From the NCBI GenBank assembly GCA_022601195.1, contig JAHZIX010000038.1, positions 1 to 42,808 on the forward strand: a stretch of DNA of 42,808 nt. Reading direction: 5' to 3'. The notes under the pieces are model-generated. The model was not told the origin of the DNA. It was given only the letters and a program-made list of their open reading frames with translations, and ran no database searches. Shown here piece by piece: positions 1-8,059 of this stretch (the stretch's first letter is position 1; the number at the start of each line of letters is the position of its first letter). The position numbers and the translations under genes were made by a program. The DNA comes from Deltaproteobacteria bacterium. GTDB taxonomy: Bacteria > Acidobacteriota > Thermoanaerobaculia > Multivoradales > JAHZIX01.

Positions 1-108
1 GAACCCCCAATCGAATCCCCAATCGAACCCCCAATCGAATCCCCAATCGAACCCCCAATCGAATCCCCAATCGAACCCCCAATCGAATCCCCAATCGAAT
101 CCCCAATC
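1..108. repeat. Nine 12-bp tandem repeat units
   Basis: Nine perfect-length 12-bp units alternate mainly between GAACCCCCAATC and GAATCCCCAATC, so the higher-order period is 24 bp. On the minus strand they are in frame with the gene above and encode alternating IGGS and IGDS. Two 21-bp units follow at 109-150. The array reaches the window edge, so its true copy number is unknown. Confidence 0.95.
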
Positions 109-1328
109 TCCTGAGGTGGGCCCCCAATCTCCTGAGGTGGGCCCCCGGTGACCTTCGTTTGCCACCGCCAAAGAGACAACGTCTTGGAACTGCGGGAAGC
201 CACCAGGATCTCCTCTGCTGTTCGGCCAAACAGCAGACCATCCACCTTCTCCTCCAGCGGGAAAGAGCCCACCACCGAGAGTTCCCGAGTGCTCACCACC
301 TCGACTCTGGGCTTCAGCCCTCCAAAGGCCACCGCCAAGAAGCCACCGCTCGGGTCCACCGCCAGATGAGTCTGAAAGGGACCCAGAGGGAGTGCTCCAC
401 GCTTTTCCCCGGTGGCCACATCCAGAAACAACAATTCAGACGAGTAGCGATGGGCCACCGCCAACACCTTGCCCTGCTCTAGAAAAGTGACCTCCGTCGG
501 ACCATCCCCCACCGCCCAACGCTCCTCCAGCCCTTGTCGAGAGACGAGAAAGACCTCGTCCGTTTCTTCGCTTGCTGCAGCCGCTATGCCTTGAGCTGGA
601 GCTGAGGCAAACCATCGGGGATGGGCTTCGGGACGAACCTTGAGGAGCTTGCGAGGATACCTCTTGCCGTCGACCTCGAGGATAGACGAGAGATTCTCCA
701 TTTCGCCTGGAGGCAAGCCTTGCTGGCGAGGATCGTAGAGGATCCGGAAGAGCCCTTGGCCCAAGCTCTGCCCATCTAGAACCGGTCCTCCCTCTCCTCC
801 TCCTTCGCCGAATCGCCAGGAAACCCGGCTGGCTTCCGGAGCGTGTACATAGAACGCTTGTGGATGGTCAGTGAAGACGATGGGGGGCGCAATGGACGGA
901 AGTTTTTCTATGCGGTGGCGGTCGGAAAAGTGCTGACCAAGGCCCTTCAGGCCTTCACTCCAGGCTAGGTCGGTCCTCCTTTCCCACAAGGAGAGGCCGG
1001 AAACGACCGCCAAAGTGAGAAGGGACGCCACGACCGCCCCTCGAGAGAGGGGGACATCAAATCCAGACGCTCTGCGAGCGACCAGATTGCAAACCAACCA
1101 CAACACACCATAGGAGGCCACCGGAATCCAGAAGGCGACCCCAGGAAGCATCCCAGCCAAAACCCAGGCACCAACCACGAGCAGGAGCTGGAGAGAAATA
1201 CGAGTTGTTCTAGATGCCAAAGATTTGATCCATCCCCTCTGAGCCTTCGGGAGATTAGCCGACCGCGACACCTTCTCGAGCCTTTCTCTAGAAACAGGAG
1301 CCTTCGGAAAAGGTCCCTGCGAGCCCAT
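1..1328 (-). CDS. Membrane protein with C-terminal propeller-like domain (3' end missing)
   Basis: An open frame runs from ATG at 1328 off the left edge with no stop (at least 442 residues). After a basic N-terminus come three likely membrane segments at about residues 44-62, 64-82 and 95-115. A presumably extracytoplasmic part follows, with short beta-propeller-like repeats such as VFLVSRQGLEERWAVG, LLFLDVATGEKRGAL and RVEVVSTRELSVVGSF. The visible C-terminus is low complexity: two GPPQE-IG units of 21 bp, then nine 12-bp units read in frame as IGDS or IGGS. An in-frame TAG lies about 18 bp upstream of the ATG, with AGGA some 14 bases before the start. It is the last gene of a minus-strand run after the BlaI/M56/His-rich genes. 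Function is unknown; a sensor or scaffold is only a guess. Confidence 0.75.
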   Translation of the reverse strand, partial: MGSQGPFPKAPVSRERLEKVSRSANLPKAQRGWIKSLASRTTRISLQLLLVVGAWVLAGMLPGVAFWIPVASYGVLWLVCNLVARRASGFDVPLSRGAVVASLLTLAVVSGLSLWERRTDLAWSEGLKGLGQHFSDRHRIEKLPSIAPPIVFTDHPQAFYVHAPEASRVSWRFGEGGGEGGPVLDGQSLGQGLFRILYDPRQQGLPPGEMENLSSILEVDGKRYPRKLLKVRPEAHPRWFASAPAQGIAAAASEETDEVFLVSRQGLEERWAVGDGPTEVTFLEQGKVLAVAHRYSSELLFLDVATGEKRGALPLGPFQTHLAVDPSGGFLAVAFGGLKPRVEVVSTRELSVVGSFPLEEKVDGLLFGRTAEEILVASRSSKTLSLWRWQTKVTGGPPQEIGGPPQEIGDSIGDSIGGSIGDSIGGSIGDSIGGSIGDSIGG

Positions 1329-1481
1329 AACGGCTTCGGTCTGTTCCTAAAGGAGGCCCTCTTCTTGAGAGCCCCCCAGACTCGGCGGAGCGTGCTGAAA
1401 AAGTCTTTCAACACGCTCCTAGGATAAAGAGCTCGGGCAATCTCACTAGGCCCGTGGCTCTTTCAATCTTCTACAGCGAGG

Positions 1482-1874
1482 TTAGTTGCCCCCATGGCCT
1501 CCATGGTGACCTCGATGTCCCCGATGGCCCCGAGCGTGATGGCCGTGATGACCCGCGGCGTGGTGACCTTGGGCGTGATGCCCCCGGTGACCGTGACCAG
1601 CATGATGACCGCCGGCATGATGACCGCCGCCGTGATGACCCTGGTGACCGGCAGCATGATGGCCTCCGCCGTGATGACCATGGTGACCGGCAGCATGATG
1701 ACCGCCGCCGTGATGACCGTGGTGACCCGCGGCGTGATGGCCCTGGTGACCTTGAGCGTGATGGCCGTGGTGTCCCTTCTCCGTACCCGCCTCGGCTCTG
1801 GGCCCAAATCCGAGCAAGGTTACGAAACCGAGAAGCAGGGCGATTGCAAGTAGGATGGGAAGTCGCTGTTTCAC
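1482..1874 (-). CDS. Secreted Gly/His-rich protein (about 40 histidines)
   Basis: This 130-residue protein starts at GTG 1874 behind a strong AGGAGG site 8 bases upstream. Residues 1-29 form a signal peptide (hydrophobic core LPILLAIALLLGFVTLLGF, cleavage near AEA). The mature part is almost entirely GHH, GHHGGG, AAGHH and GHHAQ units, with about 41 His among roughly 100 residues and no Cys. Such tracts bind Ni, Zn or Cu in known His-rich proteins, so periplasmic metal buffering is the likeliest role (inference). It lies 117 bp downstream of the M56 protease gene, whose own C-terminus is also His-rich. The repeat DNA opens long frames on the other strand and in other frames, but only this frame has a signal peptide and ribosome site. 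Confidence 0.85.
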   Translation of the reverse strand: MKQRLPILLAIALLLGFVTLLGFGPRAEAGTEKGHHGHHAQGHQGHHAAGHHGHHGGGHHAAGHHGHHGGGHHAAGHQGHHGGGHHAGGHHAGHGHRGHHAQGHHAAGHHGHHARGHRGHRGHHGGHGGN

Positions 1875-1990
1875 GTTGAATCCTCCTAGTGGGTTGAAGG
1901 TGAGGGATCGGCGAATCCGCTCTGAAATTCAGAGAAGAGCGCTAAGGGGCCCTAGACCAAGTGGATCTAGGGCGGGCTATTGGGGACGAC

Positions 1991-3379
1991 TCAGCCTTCC
2001 CCGGCGGAGCTGCCTCCTGAGTGGCCGGAAGCGGACTCATGACTACCCGACTGATGACCACCAGACCGGTGACCACCGGAGCGGTGAGATTCCGAGCTAC
2101 CGGCTCTCTCGTGATCACCGCTAGCGTGACCGACGCCGGAACGATGGGAGCGAGGTTCGGGACCAGAACTATGACCGGAGTGGCCTGATTCCCGGCCCTG
2201 TCCTCGATGCCCGGAGGCAGGTCGTTCCATCTCCTCCCTCGAGCCTTCCTCCAAAGACCCACGTTCCTCGCCTCGACGACTCCTCGAAGCCTCGTCACCG
2301 TCTTCTTCGGAAGCCTCTCGGGCTTGCCACTCCAGAGCCTCTGGGTTCCGGGGGGTAGAGGTGGAATCGGAGCTAACCGGGACGGCGCTGATGGGCAGCA
2401 GCAGTCCTAGGCTGAACAGCACCGAAAGAGCGGCCTGTATGGGCTTGGGAGCCCGGCGATCTACTCGATGGTCCAAGAGAGCCTTCAATCGAGTCCGTAA
2501 CTGGCTGGGCCGTGCCATGGAGACACCGAAAGCGGCGGGTGGACGACCTCTCAATCCTTCAGCGATGGCTACCAACTGACGGGCATACTCCAAGGCATCT
2601 CCTCGGTGCTGGAGCACCAGGTCATCACAAGCCTTTTCCCTTTCGAGATCCAGACGACGAGACAAGGCCCATGCTGCCGGATGAAACCAGAAGATTCCAC
2701 AGACCAGTAAGGAGAAGGTCTGGCTCAGGAGGTCTTGGCGACGGATATGGGCCAGCTCATGGAGCAGAACCATCTCGGTCCGCTCCGCCGACCACGAACG
2801 AGCCTCGTCCGGCAGGAGGATCTTCGGAGCCCAGATTCCGAAGGTCACCGGGATGTCGACCTCCTTACTGGTACAGACCAAGGCAGTCTGGGGCGTCCCC
2901 AACCTCTCCTCGGTTTCCTTCAGGGACTTTTCTAGATCTGCCGCCTTGGAGGAGCGCAGGAAATAGCCCACGACGGCTCGGCGCGCTCCCAGGGCCCTCA
3001 GGAGCACCAACACTGCTCCAATAACCCAAAGCCCCCCAGCCAGCATCAGCCATGGCGAAGTCGGCCCGGCAGAAACCGCTCCCGAAGTAGCAGGGCCGGA
3101 GCGGCCCAACCAGCTTGCCAAGGAGGGCAGGATCGCAAGCTCTGCTGGTAACACGGCCATGATGGCTGGCAGGACCAGCAGGGATCCAAGGCCGATCAAG
3201 CCAACGTGGTGTCTCAGGGCTGCGCTACGGCGGCGTAGGAGAGCAAAAGACGCGAAAATCATAGCGAGCAGGAGAGTAGACCTCAGAGCTAGATCCAGCA
3301 ACCAGGTGAGAGCGACCCGATCCGCGGTACTTACGTCTAAAACCTTTAGGGCCTCTAGAGTCTCTAGGGCGACGCTCAT
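1991..3379 (-). CDS. M56 (BlaR1/MecR1-like) membrane metallopeptidase with His-rich tail
   Basis: This 462-residue integral membrane protease is related to the BlaR1/MecR1 signal transducers. Membrane segments are seen near residues 31-50, 60-80, 110-130 and 222-240. The zinc site is HELAH at 207-211, with the EREKACDD motif near 246-253 as third-ligand region. Instead of the C-terminal penicillin-binding sensor domain of BlaR1, the protein ends in a segment of about 110 residues, first acidic/basic and then rich in His, Ser and Gly (repeats such as HRSGGHRSGGHQSGSHES). The ATG overlaps the stop of the BlaI-type gene (ATGA), so the two are translationally coupled. In the known family the protease relieves BlaI-type repression; here the tail suggests that metal may be the signal, which is inference. 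Confidence 0.9.
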   Translation of the reverse strand: MSVALETLEALKVLDVSTADRVALTWLLDLALRSTLLLAMIFASFALLRRRSAALRHHVGLIGLGSLLVLPAIMAVLPAELAILPSLASWLGRSGPATSGAVSAGPTSPWLMLAGGLWVIGAVLVLLRALGARRAVVGYFLRSSKAADLEKSLKETEERLGTPQTALVCTSKEVDIPVTFGIWAPKILLPDEARSWSAERTEMVLLHELAHIRRQDLLSQTFSLLVCGIFWFHPAAWALSRRLDLEREKACDDLVLQHRGDALEYARQLVAIAEGLRGRPPAAFGVSMARPSQLRTRLKALLDHRVDRRAPKPIQAALSVLFSLGLLLPISAVPVSSDSTSTPRNPEALEWQAREASEEDGDEASRSRRGEERGSLEEGSREEMERPASGHRGQGRESGHSGHSSGPEPRSHRSGVGHASGDHERAGSSESHRSGGHRSGGHQSGSHESASGHSGGSSAGEG

Positions 3380-3747
3380 GATCGCTCCTCCAGACCAACA
3401 ATTTCTTTCAGGCGATCGAGCTCCTGATCGGAAAGCTCGCTTTCTGACAACTCCAGCAGGGCGGCAGCGGCCTGCATGGGAGAACCGCCAAAGAAGGTGC
3501 CTACCAATTGCCTTAGAGCTCTGGAGCGGGCCTTCTCCAGGGGTTCCGTTGGCATATATAGATAGCGAGGACCGTGATGGCGGTGACGGATATACCCCTT
3601 CCTTTCGAGAACCCGCAGAGTCGTTCTCACTCCGTCGTAGCTGGGAGGATCTGCCAAGTCCTCGAGGACCTGGGCCACCGTCGCTTCCCCTCGGCGATAG
3701 AGGACATTGAGGATCTCTCTCTCTCGACGACTCAACTGCTCTTTCAT
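3376..3747 (-). CDS. BlaI/MecI-family transcriptional repressor
   Basis: This 123-residue protein has the length of BlaI/MecI/CopY repressors. The N-terminal winged helix spans about residues 5-75 (LSRREREILNVLYRRGEATV, then YDGVRTTLRVLERKGYIRH as recognition helix and wing), followed by a C-terminal dimerisation region. Start ATG 3747 has AGGAG five bases upstream. It is the first gene of the minus-strand run and overlaps the M56 gene by 4 bp. In characterised systems the repressor binds dyads in its own promoter and is inactivated through the M56 partner. Two tandem dyads lie 133-165 bp upstream. The absence of a penicillin-sensing domain in the partner argues against a simple beta-lactam role. 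Confidence 0.92.
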   Translation of the reverse strand: MKEQLSRREREILNVLYRRGEATVAQVLEDLADPPSYDGVRTTLRVLERKGYIRHRHHGPRYLYMPTEPLEKARSRALRQLVGTFFGGSPMQAAAALLELSESELSDQELDRLKEIVGLEERS

Positions 3748-3879
3748 CTGGCTCCTACTCTCCTGTCTGAAATCCGACCTGGCTGAAATCTGAGGTCTCG
3801 GCCCTCGGATTCATCAAGAGCCGCCTCGAGAACCGAGTCAAGGACGATCCCAGGCGCCATGGTCAAATTCCACCATTCC

Positions 3880-3912
3880 GGTTATTTTTAACCACTATGG
3901 TTATTTTTAACC
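3880..3912. promoter_or_regulatory. Two tandem GGTTA-TTTT-TAACC dyads, candidate BlaI-type operators
   Basis: The 14-bp sequence GGTTATTTTTAACC occurs at 3880-3893 and again at 3899-3912, a 19-bp period (nearly two helical turns). Each copy is a 5-bp inverted repeat around a T4 spacer. They sit between the minus-strand repressor gene and the plus-strand gene at 4141. They resemble the arrangement, not the exact sequence, of BlaI operators. Confidence 0.55.
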
Positions 3913-4140
3913 AGGAAGACTTTGGTGTCAAGGCCTCATTGCTTTCCATTCGTACCAGAGAGGTCACACCGACGACCTGGCACTCCTGGGCGGCAACTCC
4001 CCTTCGGTAGTTGCCGGAGATCGCCCTCCTCCTCACCTCGTGAGAACATAGGCAGTGCATTGAGATTCAATGCCTCGATCCAATTCGTTTTCAAATTCTC
4101 GTCCTCGACGACTAGACCTTATCTACGGGAGGAAGTCTCC

Positions 4141-5598
4141 ATGGTTGACTTAGAGAAATCGCTATCGCCCAAAGATCTCTGCCTCCGGACCGGTGCTTGG
4201 ATGCTCTTTCTACTCCTCCCCTTAGCTAGCCTCCAGGCGGAAGCTCCCAATTGGCACCAGTGGCGAGGGCCGGATGCCAACGGTGTCGCACCCGCCAGCG
4301 ATCCCCCCATCGAGTGGAGTGAAGAGAAGAATCTGCGGTGGAAAGTCCCCATCCCTGGAAAGGGACACGCTTCCCCAGTAATCTGGGAAGATCGAATCTT
4401 CCTGGCTACCGCCATCGCCACGGAAAAACCGGCTCTGGACCTCTACCACCCGGAAGTCGAAGCCAACAATCCACGCAGCCGAAGGCGGGGCATCCAGCCG
4501 ACTCACGTGCAACGCTTCGTCGTCCTGGCCCTGGACCGCGCCACGGGAAAGACTGTTTGGCAACATACAGCGCGGGAATCCGCCCCTCATGAAGGCACTC
4601 ATTTGGATGCAACCTGGGCCTCCGCCTCCCCCATTACCGACGGTGAGCATCTCTTCGTCACCTTCGGTTCCAACGGCCTCTACGCCTACGATCTAGCCGG
4701 CAAGCTCTTGTGGGAAAAGGACCTGGGGGATATGCAAACTCGCAATGGATTCGGCGAGGGCAGCTCTCCCGCACTTCAGGGCAACACTCTGGTGATCACC
4801 TGGGACCATGAGGGAGAGTCCTTCATCGTCGCCCTCGACAAACGCACTGGAGCCGAGCTGTGGCGCCAGCCCCGAGCGGAAGCCACTTCCTGGGCTACGC
4901 CCCTGATCGTCGAGAGCGGCGGCAAGCATCAGGTCGTGGTCAATGGCACTGGCAAGATTCGCGGCTACGACCTAGCGAACGGCAAGATCCTCTGGGAATC
5001 CGGTGGAATGACCACCAACACCATCCCTTCGCCCGTTCATAAAGACGGCGTTGTGTACGTCATGAGTGGGTTTCGCGGCAATGCTCTCCAAGCCATTCAA
5101 TTGGCTAATGCCAAGGGGGACTTGGGGGATTCCGAAGCCGCCCCGGGGGCCCTACTTTGGACCTACGACCGAGACACTCCCTACGTTCCCTCTCCCCTGC
5201 TCTATGACGACAAGCTCTACTTTCTCAAGAGCAACAGCAACGTCCTCTCTGTGCTGAGCTCAGACACTGGAGAGGTTCTCTATGGTCCCCAGCGCCTGGA
5301 AGGTATCGATGGCATTTATTCTTCGCCGGTAGGGGCTGGCGGACGGGTCTACGTTGTCGGTCGCAACGGCAAGACTCTCGTTCTTCGCCACGGGCCGAAG
5401 TTGGAGATTCTCGCCACCAATCAATTGGATGACTCCTTCGACTCCTCTCCGGCCATCAGCGGTGAAGAGATTTTCCTGCGAGGCGGGCAGAATTTATACC
5501 TGATCGCTCCAGACCCGGTCTCGAAAGCAAAGCCCCCATCGAAAGCTCACCAAGAGGAAACCCGCGAGCCGGCGACCACCGTCGAGAGTGTGAGATGA
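4141..5598 (+). CDS. Secreted PQQ-like beta-propeller protein
   Basis: This 485-residue protein starts at ATG 4141, chosen because GGGAGGAAG lies just upstream and a signal peptide follows at once (core AWMLFLLLPLASLQA, cleavage near residue 33). The mature protein begins NWHQWRGPDANGVAP and contains PQQ-type blades, for example FVVLALDRATGKTVWQHTA, GLYAYDLAGKLLWEKDLG, FIVALDKRTGAELWRQ and IRGYDLANGKILWESGG. This places it in the PQQ_2/BamB-like propeller superfamily, often annotated as pyrrolo-quinoline quinone binding although cofactor use is unproven. It is first in an operon whose three genes overlap by ATGA. An extracytoplasmic binding or scaffold role is likelier than dehydrogenase activity. 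A longer frame reaching back to 3922 lacks a signal peptide and was not used. Confidence 0.88.
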   Translation: MVDLEKSLSPKDLCLRTGAWMLFLLLPLASLQAEAPNWHQWRGPDANGVAPASDPPIEWSEEKNLRWKVPIPGKGHASPVIWEDRIFLATAIATEKPALDLYHPEVEANNPRSRRRGIQPTHVQRFVVLALDRATGKTVWQHTARESAPHEGTHLDATWASASPITDGEHLFVTFGSNGLYAYDLAGKLLWEKDLGDMQTRNGFGEGSSPALQGNTLVITWDHEGESFIVALDKRTGAELWRQPRAEATSWATPLIVESGGKHQVVVNGTGKIRGYDLANGKILWESGGMTTNTIPSPVHKDGVVYVMSGFRGNALQAIQLANAKGDLGDSEAAPGALLWTYDRDTPYVPSPLLYDDKLYFLKSNSNVLSVLSSDTGEVLYGPQRLEGIDGIYSSPVGAGGRVYVVGRNGKTLVLRHGPKLEILATNQLDDSFDSSPAISGEEIFLRGGQNLYLIAPDPVSKAKPPSKAHQEETREPATTVESVR

Positions 5599-6752
5599 GA
5601 GCCGGCCTTCTTCTATCAGGATTCTTGTATTGCTTGGCCTGGAACGCCAGTCCAGCGACCAGCCAAGCTCCGGAAGAGACTCCGCAAAGGGCTCCGGACC
5701 CGGTGGTGACCGGAGTCATCGAAATGCTCGAGGCCAACGTTGCGGAAGCCATCATTCTCCGCTGGCTACCTACGGTGCAGGGCCCCAGCTCTAGCCTATC
5801 GAGCCGAGAGCTCGTCGCCTTGACCCAAGCCGGCGCTTCAGAAGCATTACTCAACGCCCTTTTAGACAAAAGCATGAACGCTGGCGAGGCCACTCCCGCG
5901 GCCCAGGAGAAGGATCGTAAGGCGCCAGAGGGGGCATCCGAGAAGGCATCAACGGAAGCGCCGCGGGCACCTTCTGCGGACAAATCTCCCGAGAAACCAC
6001 AAAATCGGGAAGCTCCTCGCCCCCGACCGAGGCCGACTGCCCAACCGGCAGCGGAGCCAGAAGGGAAACCGATAAGGACACCGGCTCCGAAATCAGCCCC
6101 CGCGCCACTTCCGACACCGACCAGCGAAGCGGCAGGCCCATCGGTTCGTTTTCAGATCGACTACTTTCCGGCCTTCGAGGAAGAAGAAGATCCCTGGGAC
6201 CTCTACCTCTACCTCGACGGCGAAGCTCTCGCTGGAGTTTCCGGGAGCCGCAAACAGCGTGACAGCTTGGTCGTAGAGAAACAGCTGCCACCGGGTAGGC
6301 ACAACCTTCTCGTCCTTCAGGAAAGACACCAAGAACGACGGCGGAGCCGAGGTGGTTGGTTCCATGAAGCCCGTGTGTGGCCGGAGACTCTGAGCTTCGA
6401 GGTACCAGAAGGCAGCCTTGCGGTGGTCTCCCTGGAGTTCCTGCAAGCCCAATTCAGCCTGCGCCCCACCGGGCCTCTCACTTGGACCGTCTCAGTGGAC
6501 GGCAAAGCTACCGCCGGAGCCAACAAGGCGGGGCCAGCGCCGGAGGATTGGAAACCTCTCTGCGAAGAAGTGGAAGCCAATCTGCCCAAGCAAGGCAAGG
6601 GTCCCTTCGAGCTACGCCAACAGCTCAAGCGGTGTGTCCGGTGGGCGCCCCTGTGGCCGTCCGAGCTTTCCTCCCTACCATCCCGGTCCGACCTTCGAGG
6701 GATCCTCGAAGCCGTCGAGTTCGAGCCGAGCAAAGTCGCCCAGAGACCATGA
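5595..6752 (+). CDS. Secreted Ala/Pro-rich protein of unknown function
   Basis: This 385-residue protein starts at ATG 5595, inside the stop of the propeller gene (ATGA). Residues 1-23 are a signal peptide. Residues about 35-95 form a helical segment (VIEMLEANVAEAIILRWL, LVALTQAGASEALLNALL) of a type I associate with short helical repeats in related bacteria. Residues about 95-180 are a Pro/Ala/Lys/Glu linker. After that comes a beta-rich domain, FQIDYFPAFEEEEDPWDLYL followed by LPPGRHNLLVLQERH, which suggests a sugar- or peptide-binding sandwich, but I do not recognise the family. The C-terminus has a Cys pair in LCEEVEA and LKRCVRW. Strict overlaps with both neighbours suggest that its product works with the propeller and the serine hydrolase at the envelope. 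Confidence 0.75.
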   Translation: MRAGLLLSGFLYCLAWNASPATSQAPEETPQRAPDPVVTGVIEMLEANVAEAIILRWLPTVQGPSSSLSSRELVALTQAGASEALLNALLDKSMNAGEATPAAQEKDRKAPEGASEKASTEAPRAPSADKSPEKPQNREAPRPRPRPTAQPAAEPEGKPIRTPAPKSAPAPLPTPTSEAAGPSVRFQIDYFPAFEEEEDPWDLYLYLDGEALAGVSGSRKQRDSLVVEKQLPPGRHNLLVLQERHQERRRSRGGWFHEARVWPETLSFEVPEGSLAVVSLEFLQAQFSLRPTGPLTWTVSVDGKATAGANKAGPAPEDWKPLCEEVEANLPKQGKGPFELRQQLKRCVRWAPLWPSELSSLPSRSDLRGILEAVEFEPSKVAQRP

Positions 6753-7987
6753 CCCGGTGCCTGCCCAGTTGGGGAATGGTGGCTGGCTGCCTTTCGGTGA
6801 TCTTCTCCATCTCGCTCGCGTCCTGTAGCTCGATCCAGCAACGGCCAGAGGAGACTCCGTTGATCGAAGAGATTCTCCATTCCCACCCTGGACTGCGCCA
6901 GGTGGCATCGAACCCCGAGAAGTTCCGCCTGCAAATCGTTCTGGGACTCCTGGAGAACGGAAGCGACGGACAGGCACGTTTGCAGCAACATGGCTACCGG
7001 CTAGGCGCGGAGTATTTCTACCCGGCGAGCTCCGTGAAGCTCTTCGCTGCCATCGCCGCTCTGGAGCACCTCGAGGTGCTACGCAGGGAATCCGGCTTCC
7101 CCTTGAGCACAGAGACTCCGCTCACCTTCCACCCTCTCTTTCCCGGAGAGACGATGGAAGATCAAGATCCCAGCCATCTCGCCAACGGCAAGATCACCGT
7201 CGGTCAGGAAATTCGAAAGCTCTTTCTGGTCTCCGACAACGAGGCTTTCAACCGGCTCTACGAGCTGGTGGGCCAGGATCGCCTAGCAGCCTCTCTCCGG
7301 CGCGCCGGCCTGGGTGAGGCTCGGATCGTTCACCGGCTTTCGGAACGTCGCACCGTCGAGGAAAATCGTTCCACTCCCCGCATCGACTTTGCTCCCAGTG
7401 CCGCGTCCTCTTACACCCAGGAAGCTCGGATCTCGGCTCCCCTGGCGGCTCCTGTCCAAGTTTTTGGCCTCGAGGTCGGGAAGAGATTTTGGGCGGAAGG
7501 GGAATTGATTCACCACCCCTTCGACTTCTCCACCAAGAACCACTTTCCCCTGGCGGATCTCCAGCGGGGATTGTGCATGGTGACCCAACCGAGGGCCGAT
7601 TGCGTCGGCGATGGCTTTTCCCTCCGAGAGGTTGACCACAACTTCCTTTTGGAGCCCTTACATCTCTTCCCAGGCCAATCCACCGACCCGGTCTTCAACT
7701 CACGGGAATACCCGGACCACTGGGTCAAATTTCTGCTTCCTGGATTGGCACGAGTGATTCCCAAAGAACGCCTTCGCATCTACAACAAGATCGGCAGAGC
7801 CTATGGCTTCAGCACCGAAAACAGCTGGGTTGTCGACACCGAAACCGGTCGTTCCTTCTTCCTCGCTGCCACCCTCTACACCAACGAAAACTCTACTCTC
7901 AACGACGACGACTACCAATATGAGCCTTTCGCCGATGATTTTCTGGCGGACCTCGGTGAAGCGGTTGCCCGTCACCTCTGGGAGTGA
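6749..7987 (+). CDS. Beta-lactamase-fold serine hydrolase lipoprotein
   Basis: This 412-residue protein starts at ATG 6749 (ATGA overlap with the previous gene). A lipoprotein signal ends in the lipobox LASC with Cys26. The catalytic core resembles class A beta-lactamases and PBP-type enzymes: SxxK is S94-S-V-K97 in YPASSVKLF, SDN is S162-D-N164 in LFLVSDNEAFNRLYELVG, and K347-I-G349 is a candidate for the KTG strand. The 412 residues exceed a classical class A enzyme (about 290), with an extra segment around residues 190-300. The family includes beta-lactamases and other acyl-serine hydrolases; true antibiotic hydrolysis cannot be inferred. It closes the propeller operon and acts in the periplasm. 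Confidence 0.85.
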   Translation: MTRCLPSWGMVAGCLSVIFSISLASCSSIQQRPEETPLIEEILHSHPGLRQVASNPEKFRLQIVLGLLENGSDGQARLQQHGYRLGAEYFYPASSVKLFAAIAALEHLEVLRRESGFPLSTETPLTFHPLFPGETMEDQDPSHLANGKITVGQEIRKLFLVSDNEAFNRLYELVGQDRLAASLRRAGLGEARIVHRLSERRTVEENRSTPRIDFAPSAASSYTQEARISAPLAAPVQVFGLEVGKRFWAEGELIHHPFDFSTKNHFPLADLQRGLCMVTQPRADCVGDGFSLREVDHNFLLEPLHLFPGQSTDPVFNSREYPDHWVKFLLPGLARVIPKERLRIYNKIGRAYGFSTENSWVVDTETGRSFFLAATLYTNENSTLNDDDYQYEPFADDFLADLGEAVARHLWE

Positions 7988-8023
7988 AGCTCAGGGTGCA
8001 TCTAGGTCCTCGAAAGGAACGGA

Positions 8024-8052
8024 TTGACTTAATAGTTGACCGGTCGTATAGT
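8024..8052 (+). promoter_or_regulatory. Promoter overlapping the TetR operator
   Basis: TTGACT (8024-8029) and TATAGT (8047-8052) are separated by exactly 17 bp and look like a sigma-70 promoter. The operator at 8032-8047 fills the spacer, so bound repressor would block polymerase. The predicted start of transcription falls at about 8058-8060, on or next to the ATG, implying a leaderless mRNA. Confidence 0.65.
8032..8047 (+). promoter_or_regulatory. TetR-type operator, copy 1
   Basis: ATAGTTGACCGGTCGT surrounds the palindromic core GACCGGTC. The same 16 bp recur in perfect inverted orientation at 8687-8702 before the SDR gene. A shared site before the regulator and its neighbour is what an autoregulated TetR circuit would show. 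Confidence 0.75.
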
Positions 8053-8059
8053 CCGATTC

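Noticed and set aside
965..1414. Minus-strand frame of 149 codons
   Set aside because: Its protein is Arg/Trp/Ser-rich without domain logic, and the neighbouring frame from 1328 reads as a membrane protein through the same DNA.
1454..1879. Plus-strand frames across the Gly/His-rich gene
   Set aside because: They are by-products of the repetitive GHH codons; no ribosome site or signal peptide is present.
3922..4140. N-terminal extension of the propeller protein to 3922
   Set aside because: The extension has no signal peptide at its start and crosses probable promoter DNA; ATG 4141 has the ribosome site and the signal peptide.
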